A stretch of DNA of 64,000 nt from Acanthochlamys bracteata (taxonomy: Eukaryota > Streptophyta > Magnoliopsida > Pandanales > Velloziaceae): positions 6,636,501 through 6,700,500 of the forward strand of contig CM034135.1 in the NCBI GenBank assembly GCA_019914995.1, written 5' to 3'. The notes beneath the pieces are model-generated. The model was not told where the DNA came from and searched no databases. It was given only the letters and a program-made list of their open reading frames with translations. Of this stretch, positions 12,701 to 27,700 are shown one piece after another; the first letter of the stretch is position 1; each line of letters starts with the position of its first letter. The translations under genes and the position numbers were made by a program.

Positions 12701-15700
12701 TTTCTATCATGTCTAGCTATTATCACTTATTATTTATTATTCCTTAGCAAAATCTTTTTAATTTGCCTAGTCAAGTTTTATTTATTTTTGAATGTATCAT
12801 ATTTCTTGTTATTCTACTATTGCTAAAGTTTTTAATATACAGTAAATATTATGTTTTTAACAATCGGGGTAGCACTTAGGACTTCTCTTAAAATTCCTGG
12901 ATTTGTCGCTTTATGCTTGTCTGTTATTTTGAATTCCATTTTTTCTTTTACTTATCGTTTGGATACCTCAGTAGTAGGAGTATTCCCTCAATTATAATAT
13001 TCCCTCGTCACTATTGATTTTCTGAATAGTATTAAGTTGCTTACAAATTGTTTTCTCTTCTCGTCTTTCTTGATGAAGGCTTGTATCATGATGAGAGAAC
13101 TGATGCTAACCTTTCATTTTTATTTTATTTTCATTCAGGAACGTATCATATCCCAAGATTAAGGGAGCAATAATTTTTCATCAGCATGGTCCCCAAACTT
13201 ATGATTATAGCATTAGATTAAATCACACTTGGGCAGTTTCAGGCTTTCCTGATGTTAAAACCATTATGGATGTCAATTGGCAATATCTTGATGATCTTGT
13301 ATTGGGCGTGGACGTAATACCGACCTTGCAATACGGGTTTAGTGGATTTTTAACTGTATGTATTTTTCTCCTGGTTAACTCTGTCTCCCTTTTCGTTAAT
13401 ATATTTGGTGTGTTGAGTTCCATATTGAACTACTGCCAGTAGCTCCCTTCAATGCTCCAAGCTGTTATCAAATCATATTTAATTGATCTGATAAATCTGT
13501 TGCTAACATATAGATCTAAAGTAGCATGCGTATAGACCATTTGTTAAAGGTCTGTTCACTTGCATATAAGCCAGAGAAGATGGGGTCTCTCGGAAGTGGT
13601 GAGGGTGACTTTCAGGTGAACTGAGAAGAGAGTTCCATTATTAATTGTCTATATGGTGTTGTCGGAGTCGAGTTACAATTTACATCTAAATATAGTTATT
13701 TATATACTAAATCCTACAAGATAAAGCTGCTAGTGTTATTGTTGAGTCAGTTTTCAACATGATATTGCAACCAACTTTTCTGATCTTAAATATGAAGAAA
13801 TTAAAAAAAAAAATCAAGAAATTGATTAATTTTATTCAACATCAAACTAACAATATATCCGTAGAAGTTTCTCCCTTTATATTAGAAATAAAAGTCAAAA
13901 TTCAATCCTGCAACAAGAATTGGACAACTGTATCTAAAGGATTCTCATTTATACTATACAGAATTTTTGTAAATACATTTTATTCCCAGGTGGCATATAT
14001 CTCTTTTTTTTAAAAAAATTATTTTGAAGAAAGGAAGAAATATCAGATTTCAAATTGTTGAAGAAGGAAAGAAGTTGTGGTGTTAATGTTGAACACCATG
14101 GGTCATTTTTTGTATTTGGAGGCTACTTGTGGAGATTTTTGTTGGATTAAAATGCTGTACAAGTTTTCTGGTGAGATCAAGATACTAGCATGTAGGAATG
14201 AGAAGAAACAACAAGGACAGAGGATTGGTGTTTCAAGACTTGAATGCAAGAGATCTTGGAGAAAATGAGGTCTGACATCAGCTTGCTGCAGCATGAGAAA
14301 CCAGGTAGCTGTCCACCGAGCATTCTGAAAATGGAGGATCTGGCAGCAGTGAAAAGATTAGTTCTGTCCATGAAGTGGAGAATTTGGGGGGAAGGAAAGA
14401 CGATGAGTGTGCTGGGCGAGTTGAAATTGTGGAGAGGGAGTCAGAGCCCGAACTTGACTTCAGGCAGATTGGGCCCGAATTCATCCTGTTACAGGAGTCT
14501 AAAACTCAGATCCTCAAAAACTCACTTTTCTTCCCACTTACGTGTACCTAAACACTGAACTGAAACTAGACGCAGAAGTTAGCTCCAAAAAGTGAGTTAG
14601 GCCTCCAGTGTTATGAACAGGCCCTAAACTTGAGGGGACCTGAATGTGCGGTGTATATGGCTTGCATAAACAGGATTTTCACCTATTCCATGGAATTTTA
14701 TATCATTAGAATGTCAGTGCAGTTTATAAATAATTAGACAAAGACTTGGTTGGTATTATGCATAATGATATAATTGTTTATAGTGGATACAGATATGTGG
14801 TTATGTTTGGATCAGTTGGCAAGAACATTTATAGGGAATGATTCAACCACAATTGTAACTACATGATTGTTAACCAATGAAGCTGTTAGAGATTGGGTAA
14901 ATTTCTACTTGTCATGAACGCCAATAAGTGTATCTTGGAAAATTGGAGTATATATCACAATGATCCAAATGTCTCATTTCCGAAGTTGATTTATGGGCAA
15001 ATCTTCATTATACATTCTATTTCATGGTCATTGTTACTTTCTTACTAGTGTGCATGCTTCCATGTTATTGCAGTTGCAACAGATATTGGATTCAGCCATA
15101 ATCCTTCTTGCACAGGGAGATACTCCTCTTGCTTCTAAGGAAATTACTGAACCACTCTTAAGTGACAAAGACAGAAAATTTTCTGATTACAAATTTCCAT
15201 GGACAAGATTTGTTCCAGTAAATATCAGGATTGCCCCATTCCCAACTCGTGAATACACAGATGACCAGTTCCAATCTATTGTAAAGAGCGTCATGGGTGT
15301 GCTGTGAGTATAATTCAGTCCAGTTTCTTGGATCATAATTTTATTTAGGTAAATGGAATGGTCCTGCTGGGTAAAAATGGGTTTGTTTCTTTCTCGTACT
15401 AGAAACCAAAACACTCCGAACAGTCATGGCAACTAATGATAATTGATTCTTGTTAAAAACCTTCTAACTGTAAGAATATGGCTTAACTAAGATAACATCA
15501 TACTTTGGTCTATCGGTACCAACTGCTTTCAGATAAAGTCTTTGGTTTATTAGGAATATGGATGTAATGCTCACCACTATGCTTACAATGAGCAGAATCC
15601 TCAATGTGGGAAACCCAAATAGAGACTTGCACACTTTAACAAGACAGGTGGCAGGTGTTGGCTGTTGAGTCCTTATATAAGCACTTAACTATGTCTCCTA

Positions 15701-18700
15701 CATTAAGGTTTAGGCATCCGTGAAAACAAGAAAGCTATTTCAATGGGACAAGTAGTTGATAGAGATACTTTTTTGTTTATCAGGTAACCTAGTTTGTTTC
15801 ATATCTTGAACTGATTGCCTCTCTTAATTAGATATTGTTAGTTAAATATTTCCTTTATTACTTAATTGCTTGCTCTTGGTTCCAAACATCGCAAAAAGGG
15901 ACAAAAGATACATTTTGCAGTTCTTCTGAATTTTTTGAATGAAAACTATTCTGCAATGTGATTGAGTGAAGTAGCTTTATGCAGATCCAACGTCACAGTA
16001 ATTATATGACCACATTTATGATTGTGATAAGTTGGCTAGCATCCGTAATGGAATAATAGATGTCAATTTGTTGCGGTTGTATAGTTTTTGCGTGATGATC
16101 TCTTACAAATTGATTTTCCATAAATTCCTGGCATATTATTCATTAAATTTCTTCAATAGATATCTTTTGGGGTTTCTCTACCCGATATCTCGCCTTATAA
16201 GCTACGCCGTTTGTGAGAAGGTAAGCTGCTCTTATAGCTGTGTATTTTAATTAGTCAATACAACAATAAGTAGTAAGCCTTACCCCGGAAGGTGGGGTTT
16301 ACTTATTCTGACTCGTGAATGCTTTATTAAAAGAGGTACTTAAAATAGATTTTTTATGCCTCAGGAACAAAAGATTAAGGAAGGCTTGTACATGATGGGC
16401 TTGAGAGACGAGATATTTTACCTTGCTTGGTTCATAACGTATATTTTACAGGTATTGCTATGACAGATATTTCTGTTATAGACTCATTTGATTGCATTAA
16501 GAAGGTTCCCCCTTTTTGGTTAGCATTTTTGTTATCTTCATGTGATTGACTGGGTGATTATGCATATGAAAAGCTATCTCGGCTGCTTATTTTTTATGCA
16601 TTCTTTAGCCCATGTGGTTATGAGTGTTTTCTTTCCTGTCTCTCACTTCTTATATATAGGTTGTACTTGCTATTACATGTTAGACACGATGATCAAAGAA
16701 CGGACTCCAAGGTTTTCCTTCTGTTCAGAAACGGAGTTTTCAAATTAAGTCATAGTGCGTTAAGATTATATCTAAGAATAAATTGCTCCTGATTTTGGTC
16801 AATAGCTACATCAAATTTACAGTTATAAGACATTGGAAAATGATTAAGTATCAAATCCTTTAGTTGCATTGAAGAATTAGTTATTCAATTTAATATTGTA
16901 TAACAGATATAATGGAAAGGCTAGCTAAAAAGGAATGGTTAATTATTCAAATGTCCTATGTTTATTATTCTTCTTAATCTGCTATTTGATAGTCAGTTAT
17001 AGTATTTAGTTATGCACTAGCTTTCCAGTGGTAGGTATTTATATTGACATTTTTCATCAATGTTATAAAGCTATTGGTAATGATTGACACCTGCTGGTAT
17101 GAGATGTCTGACCCTTTTGGTTGTGGGTTCAAATCCAAGCATATCCTACCCTTACTGCCATAATAAAACTTATCCAAAAAATGGATAATAAGCCAGTTTT
17201 AGTTTTTGAGCACACAGGACAGCCTACCAAATTGCTCATCTTAAAGATTCATTAGTATACTTATATGTTAATATTATATTATGATTTGATAAAAAATGGT
17301 GCCAAACAAGTGCCAATTTGACGTGTAAAGATTCAAATTCCTGGAAAAAGAACCTAATTTGAAAAATGCATTTTAGGAACAAATTAACTACTAAGAGGAA
17401 ACTTATAGTCTCTAGTCAATTAAATTTCCTATAACGTATAAACAGGCATATGAAATCTCAAAATAAGACAGATGGCGTATAATTTCCATTTAGCTGTATT
17501 CTTTTTCTTGATTGTCAAGTGTTAGTTTTGATGGAATTCAAATTTTTTGTTGTTCATCTTATATGGCATCTCTCATGAATTTCAGTCTTTTTCTTGATGC
17601 AGTTTGCTATTTCTTCTGGAATCATCACACTATGTACAATGAGCAGTTTGTTCAAGTATAGTGATAAATCGCTGGTCTTTGTCTATTTCTTATCATTTGG
17701 TTTGAGCGCGGTCATGCTTTCATTCTTTATATCAACATTTTTCTCTCGGGCGAAGACGGCTGTTGCAGTTGGCACCTTGTCTTTTTTGGGAACCTTTTTG
17801 CCATATTATACTGTTAATGATCCAGTTATTCCTATGTAAGTGTCCTTAAATGCTTTGAGGGTAAAGTTCAATCCTTTCTAGATGTTAGACTAATCTGCTG
17901 AGATTCTTGTTGTAAGGATATGGAAGATATTGGCATCTCTGCTTTCACCTACAGCATTTGCTCTTGGAACGGTTAACTTTGCTGATTATGAGCGTGCTCA
18001 TGTTGGACTTCGTTGGAGTAATATGTGGCAGGTCATTTTTATTAACTTGATGTAATTTCACCATCCTTGTGGTTTAAATTCACTGCACTCCTTTATTACT
18101 TCTTATTTCTTAATGGGTTTTTAATTAAACTGTATAAATAAAGCATGGTTATTTCCTGGACCCAAAATTTTAGGCTTCCTCGGGTGTCAACTTTTTGGCC
18201 TGCCTTCTGATGATGCTCGCTGATACACTTTTGTACTGCTTACTTGGGCTATATCTTGATAAGGTATAAGAATTATCTATCCTTTCATATTTTGAGTTAT
18301 TGAATGCCAACTTCTATGTTCTCGAAACCTTATTTTGTGCTCTTCCAATTGCAAAGTCCTGACATGTTTTGATAATAGACTTGGACAACGTCCTGTGGAG
18401 TTCTTAATTTTATTTTTCATGACACAAAATAGCATATTGACAAATTCATCTGGAAACTGTTGCACAATTGGAATTATTTGGTGTTGGCAATTCCTTTAGC
18501 TAAGGTCATATATGATTAATTAAATGTGGATACATATATGATTAATTAAAATGTGGATACAGTTCTATCACTTGTCATGGCTGGAGTTACTTGGTTGTGC
18601 TTTTATGCTGTTTTGGTTGCTCATGCAGTCATACTTCATTGAAGCTCTGTCTATTATTTTGGTTTAGTGCGTGACATGTTCTCGGTCGGTTCTACACTTG

Positions 18701-21700
18701 TACAGCATTGTAAAGTTCAGTTCTTTCTTCTTGTTCTTTTTTATTCTGATGCGAAGTATTATCTTTAGAATATAGGAATAAGATGTTCTGTTCACCGTTT
18801 GTAAGTAGCAGTCTTTTCCAATAAATATTTGAAATTCTTCCATGACCTTGGAGCTAAGTTTAGAGGAGAAATAATACTTACGGCACTATTTTGCACCAGG
18901 CAGATTCGTTATATAGCCACTGACCTCTTTAATTATCATATCAGGATGAACATTTGTTTCATAATGGATGCCCGTGTTTGAGAATGAGGAACCTCTTTAA
19001 TTTTCATATTGGACCTAGAATTTGTTTCATTTTTGTGTCAGCATATTGTACATGCTTTGTCTTTGACATTGTCTTTCGTTTGTACACCAGATACTTTATC
19101 TGACAAATCTTATGGGGTCATGTACAGGTTCTTCCTAAAGAGAATGGGATTCGGTATCCTTGGAATTTTTTATTCAGTAAACTTGTGTATCGGCAGAAAG
19201 CCATGGGCCATCGTTCTACTCAGAATGTAGATGGTGATATGCCTGACACAATAACAAAAGATGATCTATCCTTTCCTGGTAAAGATAGTTTTGAGCCTGC
19301 CATTGAGGCGATAAGCTTGGACATGAAAAGACAAGAACTAGATGGCAGGTACGTGTGTGCCACTCGTCTATTATGCTTACTTTGTAGCTATATGCTTATG
19401 AGTTGGGATTTTTCAGATGTATCCAGATCAGGAATCTTCGTAAGGTCTATTTGTCAAAGAAACGGAAATGTTGTGCTGTAAATAATCTTCATCTCACACT
19501 TTATGAGAACCAAATACTAGCCCTTCTTGGTACATCCATTCAACATTTTGCTTTATTATTTTGCTACCTTTTACAGTAGACATTTTACTTTTGTATAAGA
19601 ACAACTTTTGAAATGTTTTTCTTTTCCCTTTTCTCTTGCAATAAACTGGACTTCACCAATGTTATCACAGAGGTCTTATTGTCCAATGATATCTATTACT
19701 GAAAAATGTTCTGTCTGCTTCTTGTGGCTCTTTTCTCTACAAGAGATTTGGATATGAATTTAATGGTTAAGCTGAATATTTATTTCTCCTGCTATATATT
19801 AACATTGTTAGGATCTTCCTTGCATTATAGGCATGTAATTCCCTGTTCGGACATGTATGCTGCATTAGGGTCTTATTTTGAGTGCTTCTCTATGTGCAAT
19901 TTGCTATTCACTCTTTGAACTCATGACCTTGCCTATAGTAGTATTGAAAATATTTTAACCAGTTTGTGTTAGTGTTTAGGTTGAGGTACCCATTATCCCC
20001 TTTTTGACAATGTGATATATGTTTTATCTTCTAATACAGTAACAGGTTCTTAGAAGTATTTATAAAGGACACAATGATGATATTGCAAGCCAATTTGTTA
20101 GTGCAACTGCTACTGCTACTACAATGGTTTGCAAAATCAGGAGATCCGGATTCCTCATGGCATGATTCATGTTGGAATTGGAGAACCTTCTTCCTATCAC
20201 CTGTATTTATCGAGATGACGCAAATCTTTTCATTAAGTTGGGATTTGGTCAGGAACAGTTGACTTCCTCTGAAAGTTTGGATTAGACCTTTCTGACCTAT
20301 TATTGCAAATGCCCTCTGAGGCTGCTCTGCAAGCAAGAACCTCAAGCCTGCCACACCTATTGGTCACACTAAGTGCAGGACCCTAATAAGCCATGCTCGC
20401 AGGCGTTTGACCTTAATATTGCCGGTGAAAAAGTTGAATCAATGCGCATGACCACTAATTTCTCAAAAATATTTGGAAGTGCTTCATTAAAAATTGATAA
20501 AAATAAAAAACTTTAAGAATAATTTTGGTAATTGATGGAATTTTTAGCATTTACCCTTAAAGGAACATATAGTATATATGTTAAATTCATATTTGAAGTT
20601 TGCAAAAATTTTAGTGCTCGTTATAATTTTAATTTTCTTAAATGTAAGTATATATATCGTAAGGGTTGCTTGATCAATTCAATCTGCAAATCTGATCTGT
20701 CTGATTTTTCCCCATATTTTAAACCTTAGCTGCTAAAAAAAAACCAAGTCTTCATATTCCTTGCTGACGTTTTAGCTTCTATCGTTGTCGTTTTGGGCCT
20801 TTATCTCCTGCTGCCTTGTATCAATCCTAACATAAGGCATCTTATGCGACAAGTCCCAAGCTGTTTGAAACGTTTTTTTTTTATCTTGTTATCCTTGTGT
20901 ATGATTGTTCTTTCATCTTTTAACATAAATAAGAACAGGTATCGCTGTCATTCATTAATTCCTTTTTTTTTCTAAAATTTTCCTGCTTTAATTTCTTCCT
21001 ACCAAATATTTCTGTAGGTCTATTTTTAACATCAATTTTTGTTCAACTAGTAATGCAGATTGTTGGAGATAAAACTTGAGATACTCCTCTGTTCCTGTAG
21101 TTTTCATTTTCTTGTTTTTATAATATTTATTTTTCATTTTTATAGGACACAATGGTGCCGGTAAAAGCACTACAATTTCTATGTTAGTTGGTTTACTTCC
21201 TCCTACGTCTGGGGATGCTGTTATATTTGGGAAGAGCATCAAAAGTGAAATGGTATGTTCTTTGGGACTTTGTGGAGTTTTTAAGCAATGTGGTGATGGG
21301 CTTATGATGTTTGGACTGTTGACTGCATTTAGCTTCAATATAATGTCACTTGATATCCTATGTTGATGAAGAAACATCTTTTTGACCTTATTTTGATGTA
21401 ATCTTCAGACATGAGACCTGCTATATACAAGCCAAAGATTTCTTCATCCCAATTTTGGTGACACAGAATTCAAAGTTCAACTATTGACTGGAATAAGTTG
21501 CATCTTTTATTGGTTTTTTTTGGCTTCAAGCACTTTTTTGGGTTTCTTATCCATTTAGAGAATTTGTAAATGTTTTTATATAAATCTACTATATTGTTTG
21601 GTATCTTGGCTTATAAATGTGACTTTTGAGTTTATTATGTTGTTCACAAGTGAATACGTTTGGTCATATGCAACAGAAATGTGTTAGCGTGATGTCCCTT

Positions 21701-24700
21701 CTTCTTCTTATCTTTTCTCCATATTCATGCTCTCTGGGCATGCTTTCTCCATTCCTTTGCTTCTTTATGCTGACTTCTTTAAAAGACTGTCGAATGCTTG
21801 TTTACATTTCCTATAACTGAAGTGCCAAAAAATGGAAGTTCTCTCTCCTACTACTCCATCTTGCACAGTTCCTTTTTACCTAGTATCTTCCCCGGCCCAA
21901 CCGCATCCTCTTTTATGTTTCTGTAGTTTTATGGCTGTTAACCTTATTTCCATGGGTTAACAATACTGTCTGAATGTGTACCTGTATGCATCTAAAAAAC
22001 TATTGCAAGTTTACTAATTGCTGTGTCTTTTCTTTTCTTTAGGATGAGATAAGAAAGACACTTGGTGTATGCCCGCAGAATGATATCCTATTCCCAGAAC
22101 TTACGGTAAGAATGATTGGTGTACTTCAATTTAATCTGTAGTTGTCTATATGTAATTCCATTATGGAATTCGAGCTGATCAGTTACTTTATGCCTTTGAA
22201 GTAATTGAAGTTCAATTCTAAAAGAAGTATAATTTATTGGACCTTCTGTTTGAGTTGGTTTGATTTGTCTTCTCTACTTTAGAAGACGGTTTAGAAGTCA
22301 AACCTAATAATAAGCATCAAAGCGTGAAACTCCAACAAGTAATTGTATTCTCATTGTAAGAATGAATAACAATTGTCGTCTTATGTTTCCATAATATAAT
22401 GACTTAAATCTCAAACTCCTGGTTTAATGCTTTCGTTCTGCAAGAACTTCCGACCAGGTTGAAAGATTTATGTCAGAGCTTTCCTTGATATAATTTTTAC
22501 AGAGTGCAAGTTGGACTTTGCCTTATTGTATATCACACAGTGGTATCTGCTACCATGAAAAATGATTTACTTTAGTGGCTTGAGTAGCGATATGGTCTTT
22601 GATAGAACACGATGACATGAAAAGATCATGTAATTGACCTTGCCTAGTGGAATAAGGCTTGGTTGTTATAGTTGTACATAGAGGTGTATGTTATTTCTTT
22701 CCATGAACAAAGACTTCAGAAACAGTCAAATCAAATATGGGCCAAAGTCATTACTGTACATGTAGGCTAGATATCAGTATGTTTGGACATAACTGATAGC
22801 TCCTGTTTGTTATGAGGCCTATCTCCTTGGGCTGTGTGCGTTTTGGACACACACCACATCATAGCGCTATTGACCGGATCTGTGTTGCACCATGGTTGAT
22901 GCTGCAATCTGCACATCTTTTATTATTATTTTCCGTTAACTTGTTGACAATTTTCTTCTTTATTGCTTATGTCTTCAGAGTTGTTGTAATTCTATTGTTT
23001 AACAGTTTGCGTTAAAATTTTTTCTATATTTATATTGTATACTCTATAGTGTGTATGTGTAGTTGAAAAGTTTGGTGATACTTTAGTTCTTGCTATTGTT
23101 AAGTGTGTCCTCTTTCTCTCACTCTAGTGTCTATAAAGGTTACTATAGGTTGCTTGCTTTTTGGTTCTCTTCCAAGTTTGCATATTTATTACTATGTATT
23201 TTGGACAAGGTGTGAAATTTAAAGATTATTTTCTCCTGTTTGATGTATGTAGCTGCCAATGATATATCCTGTGTAAACATTCACTTTTTATATTGTGGAA
23301 CTGGATGGGGATCTGGTCTTAATCTCAGGAAATTATTGGAAGCATACAATTGCACCAAAATTAGCTCTGTATCAGTAAGAGATACTAACTTCACGTCGTC
23401 CAATAGTACTTAAGACTTCATCGGAATGCACTTGGTGCATATTTACCTTTCATCTACTAATTCCGCATAAGTAGCACAAGAGGAGCACTACATGGTCCTC
23501 TCATTTCCTGTTTGAGCTTTCCAATTAATCTATTAATATATCGTAAATCATATGCGAACACCCTTCATTGGCAGAACTGCTCCTTGAAAATCCTCTTACT
23601 TCTCTGGCCAAGCCTTGCAGATTATTCCTTATGTATTTGCAGGTGAAGTCATTCTGTATTTTAAACCAGTGTTACTCTGCCTGTTAGACATATCGTGTTA
23701 ATTTATACCTCATTTTCCTGATATGCTTCCGGATAGCAATTCCAGGTTCTGTGGTTCCAAATGTGCTAACTTTCCTGAAGCACTTAAAATGTTTTCATTG
23801 ATGAGAGGATTGAGGTTAGGCTTTCATAGACTGGCCCTTACTGTGTCATTTAGGAAATCATGGCTGTTATTCGTATTTTTTGCTGGTACTTCTCAGTGTA
23901 CATGAGCTTTGTGTCATGTGATTTTATTATATGACCTTCTGTTGTTACTGCTGCTAGTACCTTGGTCTCAGGTGCCATGTTTGGGACTGTTTCTTTCCCC
24001 TAATTAGTGACTAATTCATTTTGTATGTTCACTAGTAGTGGATATGTGGGACTCCTAACCATCAAATTCTCTTTTGTTTTCAGGTTAAGGAACATCTGGA
24101 GATCTTTGGAGTTCTGAAAGGGGTTGACGAAGACCAGTTAGATAAGAAAGTGGTTGAAATGATTGATGAAGTGAGTTTAGAACTTCACCCTTCACATTTT
24201 TATTATTTAGGATTTGGAGAAGTATGCGCTTTCTCCAATCCATTGGTTAAATAATAAGTATGTTTGACTTCCGATTTTGTTTCCCTGCATCATCTGGTGA
24301 TATTGGAGCCTAATGCCAGTTCTCAGTCCTTTCAGTTGGTTGTAGCAGGATATGTAGAGCAAATTAACTTGTAAGGATCTCTTAATATAAAAGTATACAA
24401 TGCTTCCATCAACTTAGAAGTTTTGGCAGTTCCTTAGTTCTTTTAGTGTATCAAACATCACAAGTTTTAGTGTCCTTTCAAAATGAGCATGCAATTACAC
24501 TGTACATTCACCTTGTTTGATCATCTTGGTATCACGCCTATTCGAACCTCTACATTGTTGCTCTTACTTATCTTTCTCTTCCTTTGAAGTTGATGATAAC
24601 TGATCTTATTATACTATTCCATTGGACTTTTCAGTATTCTCAGCTTGCTCTTCCTGAGCACTTGAGCAGCATAGCTCAACAAGTTACTTCTGTTTATATT

Positions 24701-27700
24701 TACTTTGTATTTGGATTGTCAGTTAAACAGAAAGTGTCTGACTAAAGAAGGTTTAAGCTAAGCTCTAGCTGTCACTCTTACTTTGATATCCTAGAAGTTA
24801 GAAAAGTGAATTGAACTTCACCAATCATCGCATCTCCTTTACTGGTACTTCATCTGTTTCTTAGAATAAGTGTCATAGATGAGTATGTCACTGTAACTAA
24901 ATAACTGCAGCATGATAAGAAAGACGGTATAATTTGAATACTATAAGTGCTGAAATAATCGACTGTTTTCTCTGAATCCTATTGGTAGGTTGGCTTGGCT
25001 GACAAAACCAATATATCTGTTGGCTGTCTTTCTGGTGGAATGAAAAGAAAGTTATCTCTTGGAATAGCACTTATTGGAAATAGCAAGGTGCTGGAAGTTT
25101 TGCCTATAATTCTGTTAATTGGCTTGTACATCAGATTTGCTTGATTCTGATTTAATTTAATGAGCAGGTTGTCATTCTTGATGAACCTACTAGTGGCATG
25201 GATCCATACTCAATGCGTTCAACTTGGCAATTAATAAAAAAAATTAAGAAAGGGAGAATTATCTTATTGACGACACATTCTATGGATGAAGCTGATGTTC
25301 TAGGTGATCGGATAGCTATAATGGCTAGTGGTCATTTGAGATGCTGTGGAAGGTATCACCAACCTATTTTTCTAAGCTGAGAAAATATCATTCTCGACTT
25401 ATCATGTACATACACATGCATGTACAAATTGCATACGCATCCTTGCAGCATCATCTTCTGTTTATACATTCATCAATATTTGGATACTCATTTATCCGTT
25501 TCTGGATTTTCTTCAAGAACTTAAACAAAAAGGTTTTTACTGCTGCAGCTTGATTGGCTTGTCGGTTGCTGTCGTAGTCAATGCCTATTCTGTTTTGGAT
25601 AAACTAAACTCTTACTAAATAACATGAGCCTACAGCACAAGAACTCTTGTAATTCTTAAAGCTTCTAAAGCTTGATCTTAGAGAAATGTGGATTTTGTCT
25701 ATAGTTTGCTGCACTATATGATATAATTTAGTGTGACTTCAGTAGAAAACTCGCATCAATTTGAGAGACAATACTTGTTAAATGTTTGCGAAAGAAAGTA
25801 CAAGTAGTTGCTCTCAACTAGTATGTATCTTAATGTACTAATGTGCAGTCTTGATTTTGTTATGTTAGAGAGTAATATGGTGGAAGAAAATAGAAAGTGA
25901 ATAATGACCAAAAAATGGAACCGGCTAATAACTCTCTCTCTCTCTCTCGTGCGCGCGTGCGCGCACACACAGAAGCCATCTAGATTAGGATAAGTAGCTG
26001 AACCTGCAGTCCATCCCATTTCATGTATGCTGCAGGGACAAGCGCCACGAACAACAGTTAAAGTTTATTTTTGAGACTGGTCCTTCTCAAGGACTTTTAA
26101 CCTGTTGGGTCACATGGCATTTCTTATCTAGATGTTCTTTTGGACAGGGATAAGCCACGGTTTTGTAAAATTATCAATCCAAGGTCTTCCTTCAAATTAG
26201 TTGGTAACTAAGCACATATATATGAGACATATATAGAAAGTAGTCAATGTTACAACTTATTTTGTTGGCTACAAATAACTTTGTGAATTTACACGCTTAA
26301 CACATATCTGTGTCTGTGCATTTAGATTGTTGGAAACTCCATATGGTCTTTTTAGATCCTTTCTGATCATCTGTTATTTGTTGCAGCTCTCTTTACTTGA
26401 AGCATCGTTATGGGGTTGGTTATACACTTACACTATCAAAGGTTTCTGTCTTAATCATTCCAATTGCTTTTGCTTCTTTCCTTTAATCACATCTGAAGGC
26501 ATGCCTCTAACTCTTCTTTGTGCACGCAACTTAGACTGCACCTGGTGGTTCTTTGGCGACAGATATTGTCCTCCGTCATGTGCCAACTGCAACTCTCTTA
26601 TCTGATGTATGGCTTATCCTTTACCTGGGGTGCTGGAAAGTGTCCATTCTTTTGGTTTTGCATTTTTGTTATATAAACTCTGTGAATTGTGTATCTTCTC
26701 ATTCTCTTTTCCAATAACTTCATGATTTTGGTATTTTGCAGCTGGAGGTGATAAGAGTTCTATGACATTATAAATCCTTTTAATTTTCCTTCTTATTGAA
26801 CCTTCTCGCAATGTTGTAGTGCATTGCTTGATATTTTGTGTACCTTCTCACATCTGCAAGAGATGCTAAAACTTAGAGATAATTGCAGTATCTTATATTG
26901 TTGTTCTTGTGGAAGAAACAAACACATAGCTTGATACAGAAACAAGCTCTTGAATGATTCTTTTAATTGAGATGATTTAGGTTAAAGTAGATAAATAAAA
27001 GATATGAAATTTGTGAAGGAAAAAGAAGATTTAACAGAGTGATGATAAGAGTACCATGCCAAAAGAAACAAAGAATAAAATGACTTTGATACCTTGGCTT
27101 TAATTTTTATAATGCAAAGATATCATGTGCTTGATACGATTGGTCCTACAGTACAAGCAGGTTGCCTGGATTTCTTAGTCGCTCCAGCTGTTTAATATGC
27201 CATAATGTAACATCCAAACTTAGTAGAAAAATGTATAGCTGATAAAACCTGTTGACATCAATTCTAAACCAAAATAATATATCTCCAAAATCATTTTCAA
27301 GTCAGAAGTTAGTGCAAAAATACAAGCCAACAACCAAGCAATCTTTATCTGAACTGTAGTTTGTTCATGCAAGTAGCATTTCTGTTTTACCTTTTAATTA
27401 TTGCAATGAACGCATGTAATGGAGACTCTTTTATTGTTAAATAAACTTCATCTTGTGCTCTTAGCAGAACAGACATCAATTTAGCTTATACATGTACAGT
27501 CTTTTTGATTGATCTGCATCTTTTCTCTTGTACCATTGGTTGTAAGCTTGGAGTTATTTTCATCTGCTTTCAGGTGGGAACAGAAGTTTCTTTTAGACTT
27601 CCTCTTTCATCTTCGTCCTCGTTTGAGATTATGTTCCGAGAAATTGAGAGCTGTGTAAGGAGAACGGCCATGATATCTTCCCAAAACTCTCATAATCAGG

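Noticed and set aside
17091-17170. A tRNA gene suggested by GGTTCAAATCC
   Set aside because: No acceptor-stem pairing or anticodon arm could be found around it. Kept only as a possible SINE head.
20031-20450. Partly coding-like stretch in ABCA1 intron 13 (for example [11 protein letters not shown] in one frame)
   Set aside because: It is broken by several stops in every frame and I could not connect it to any family. Too weak to call a gene fragment.
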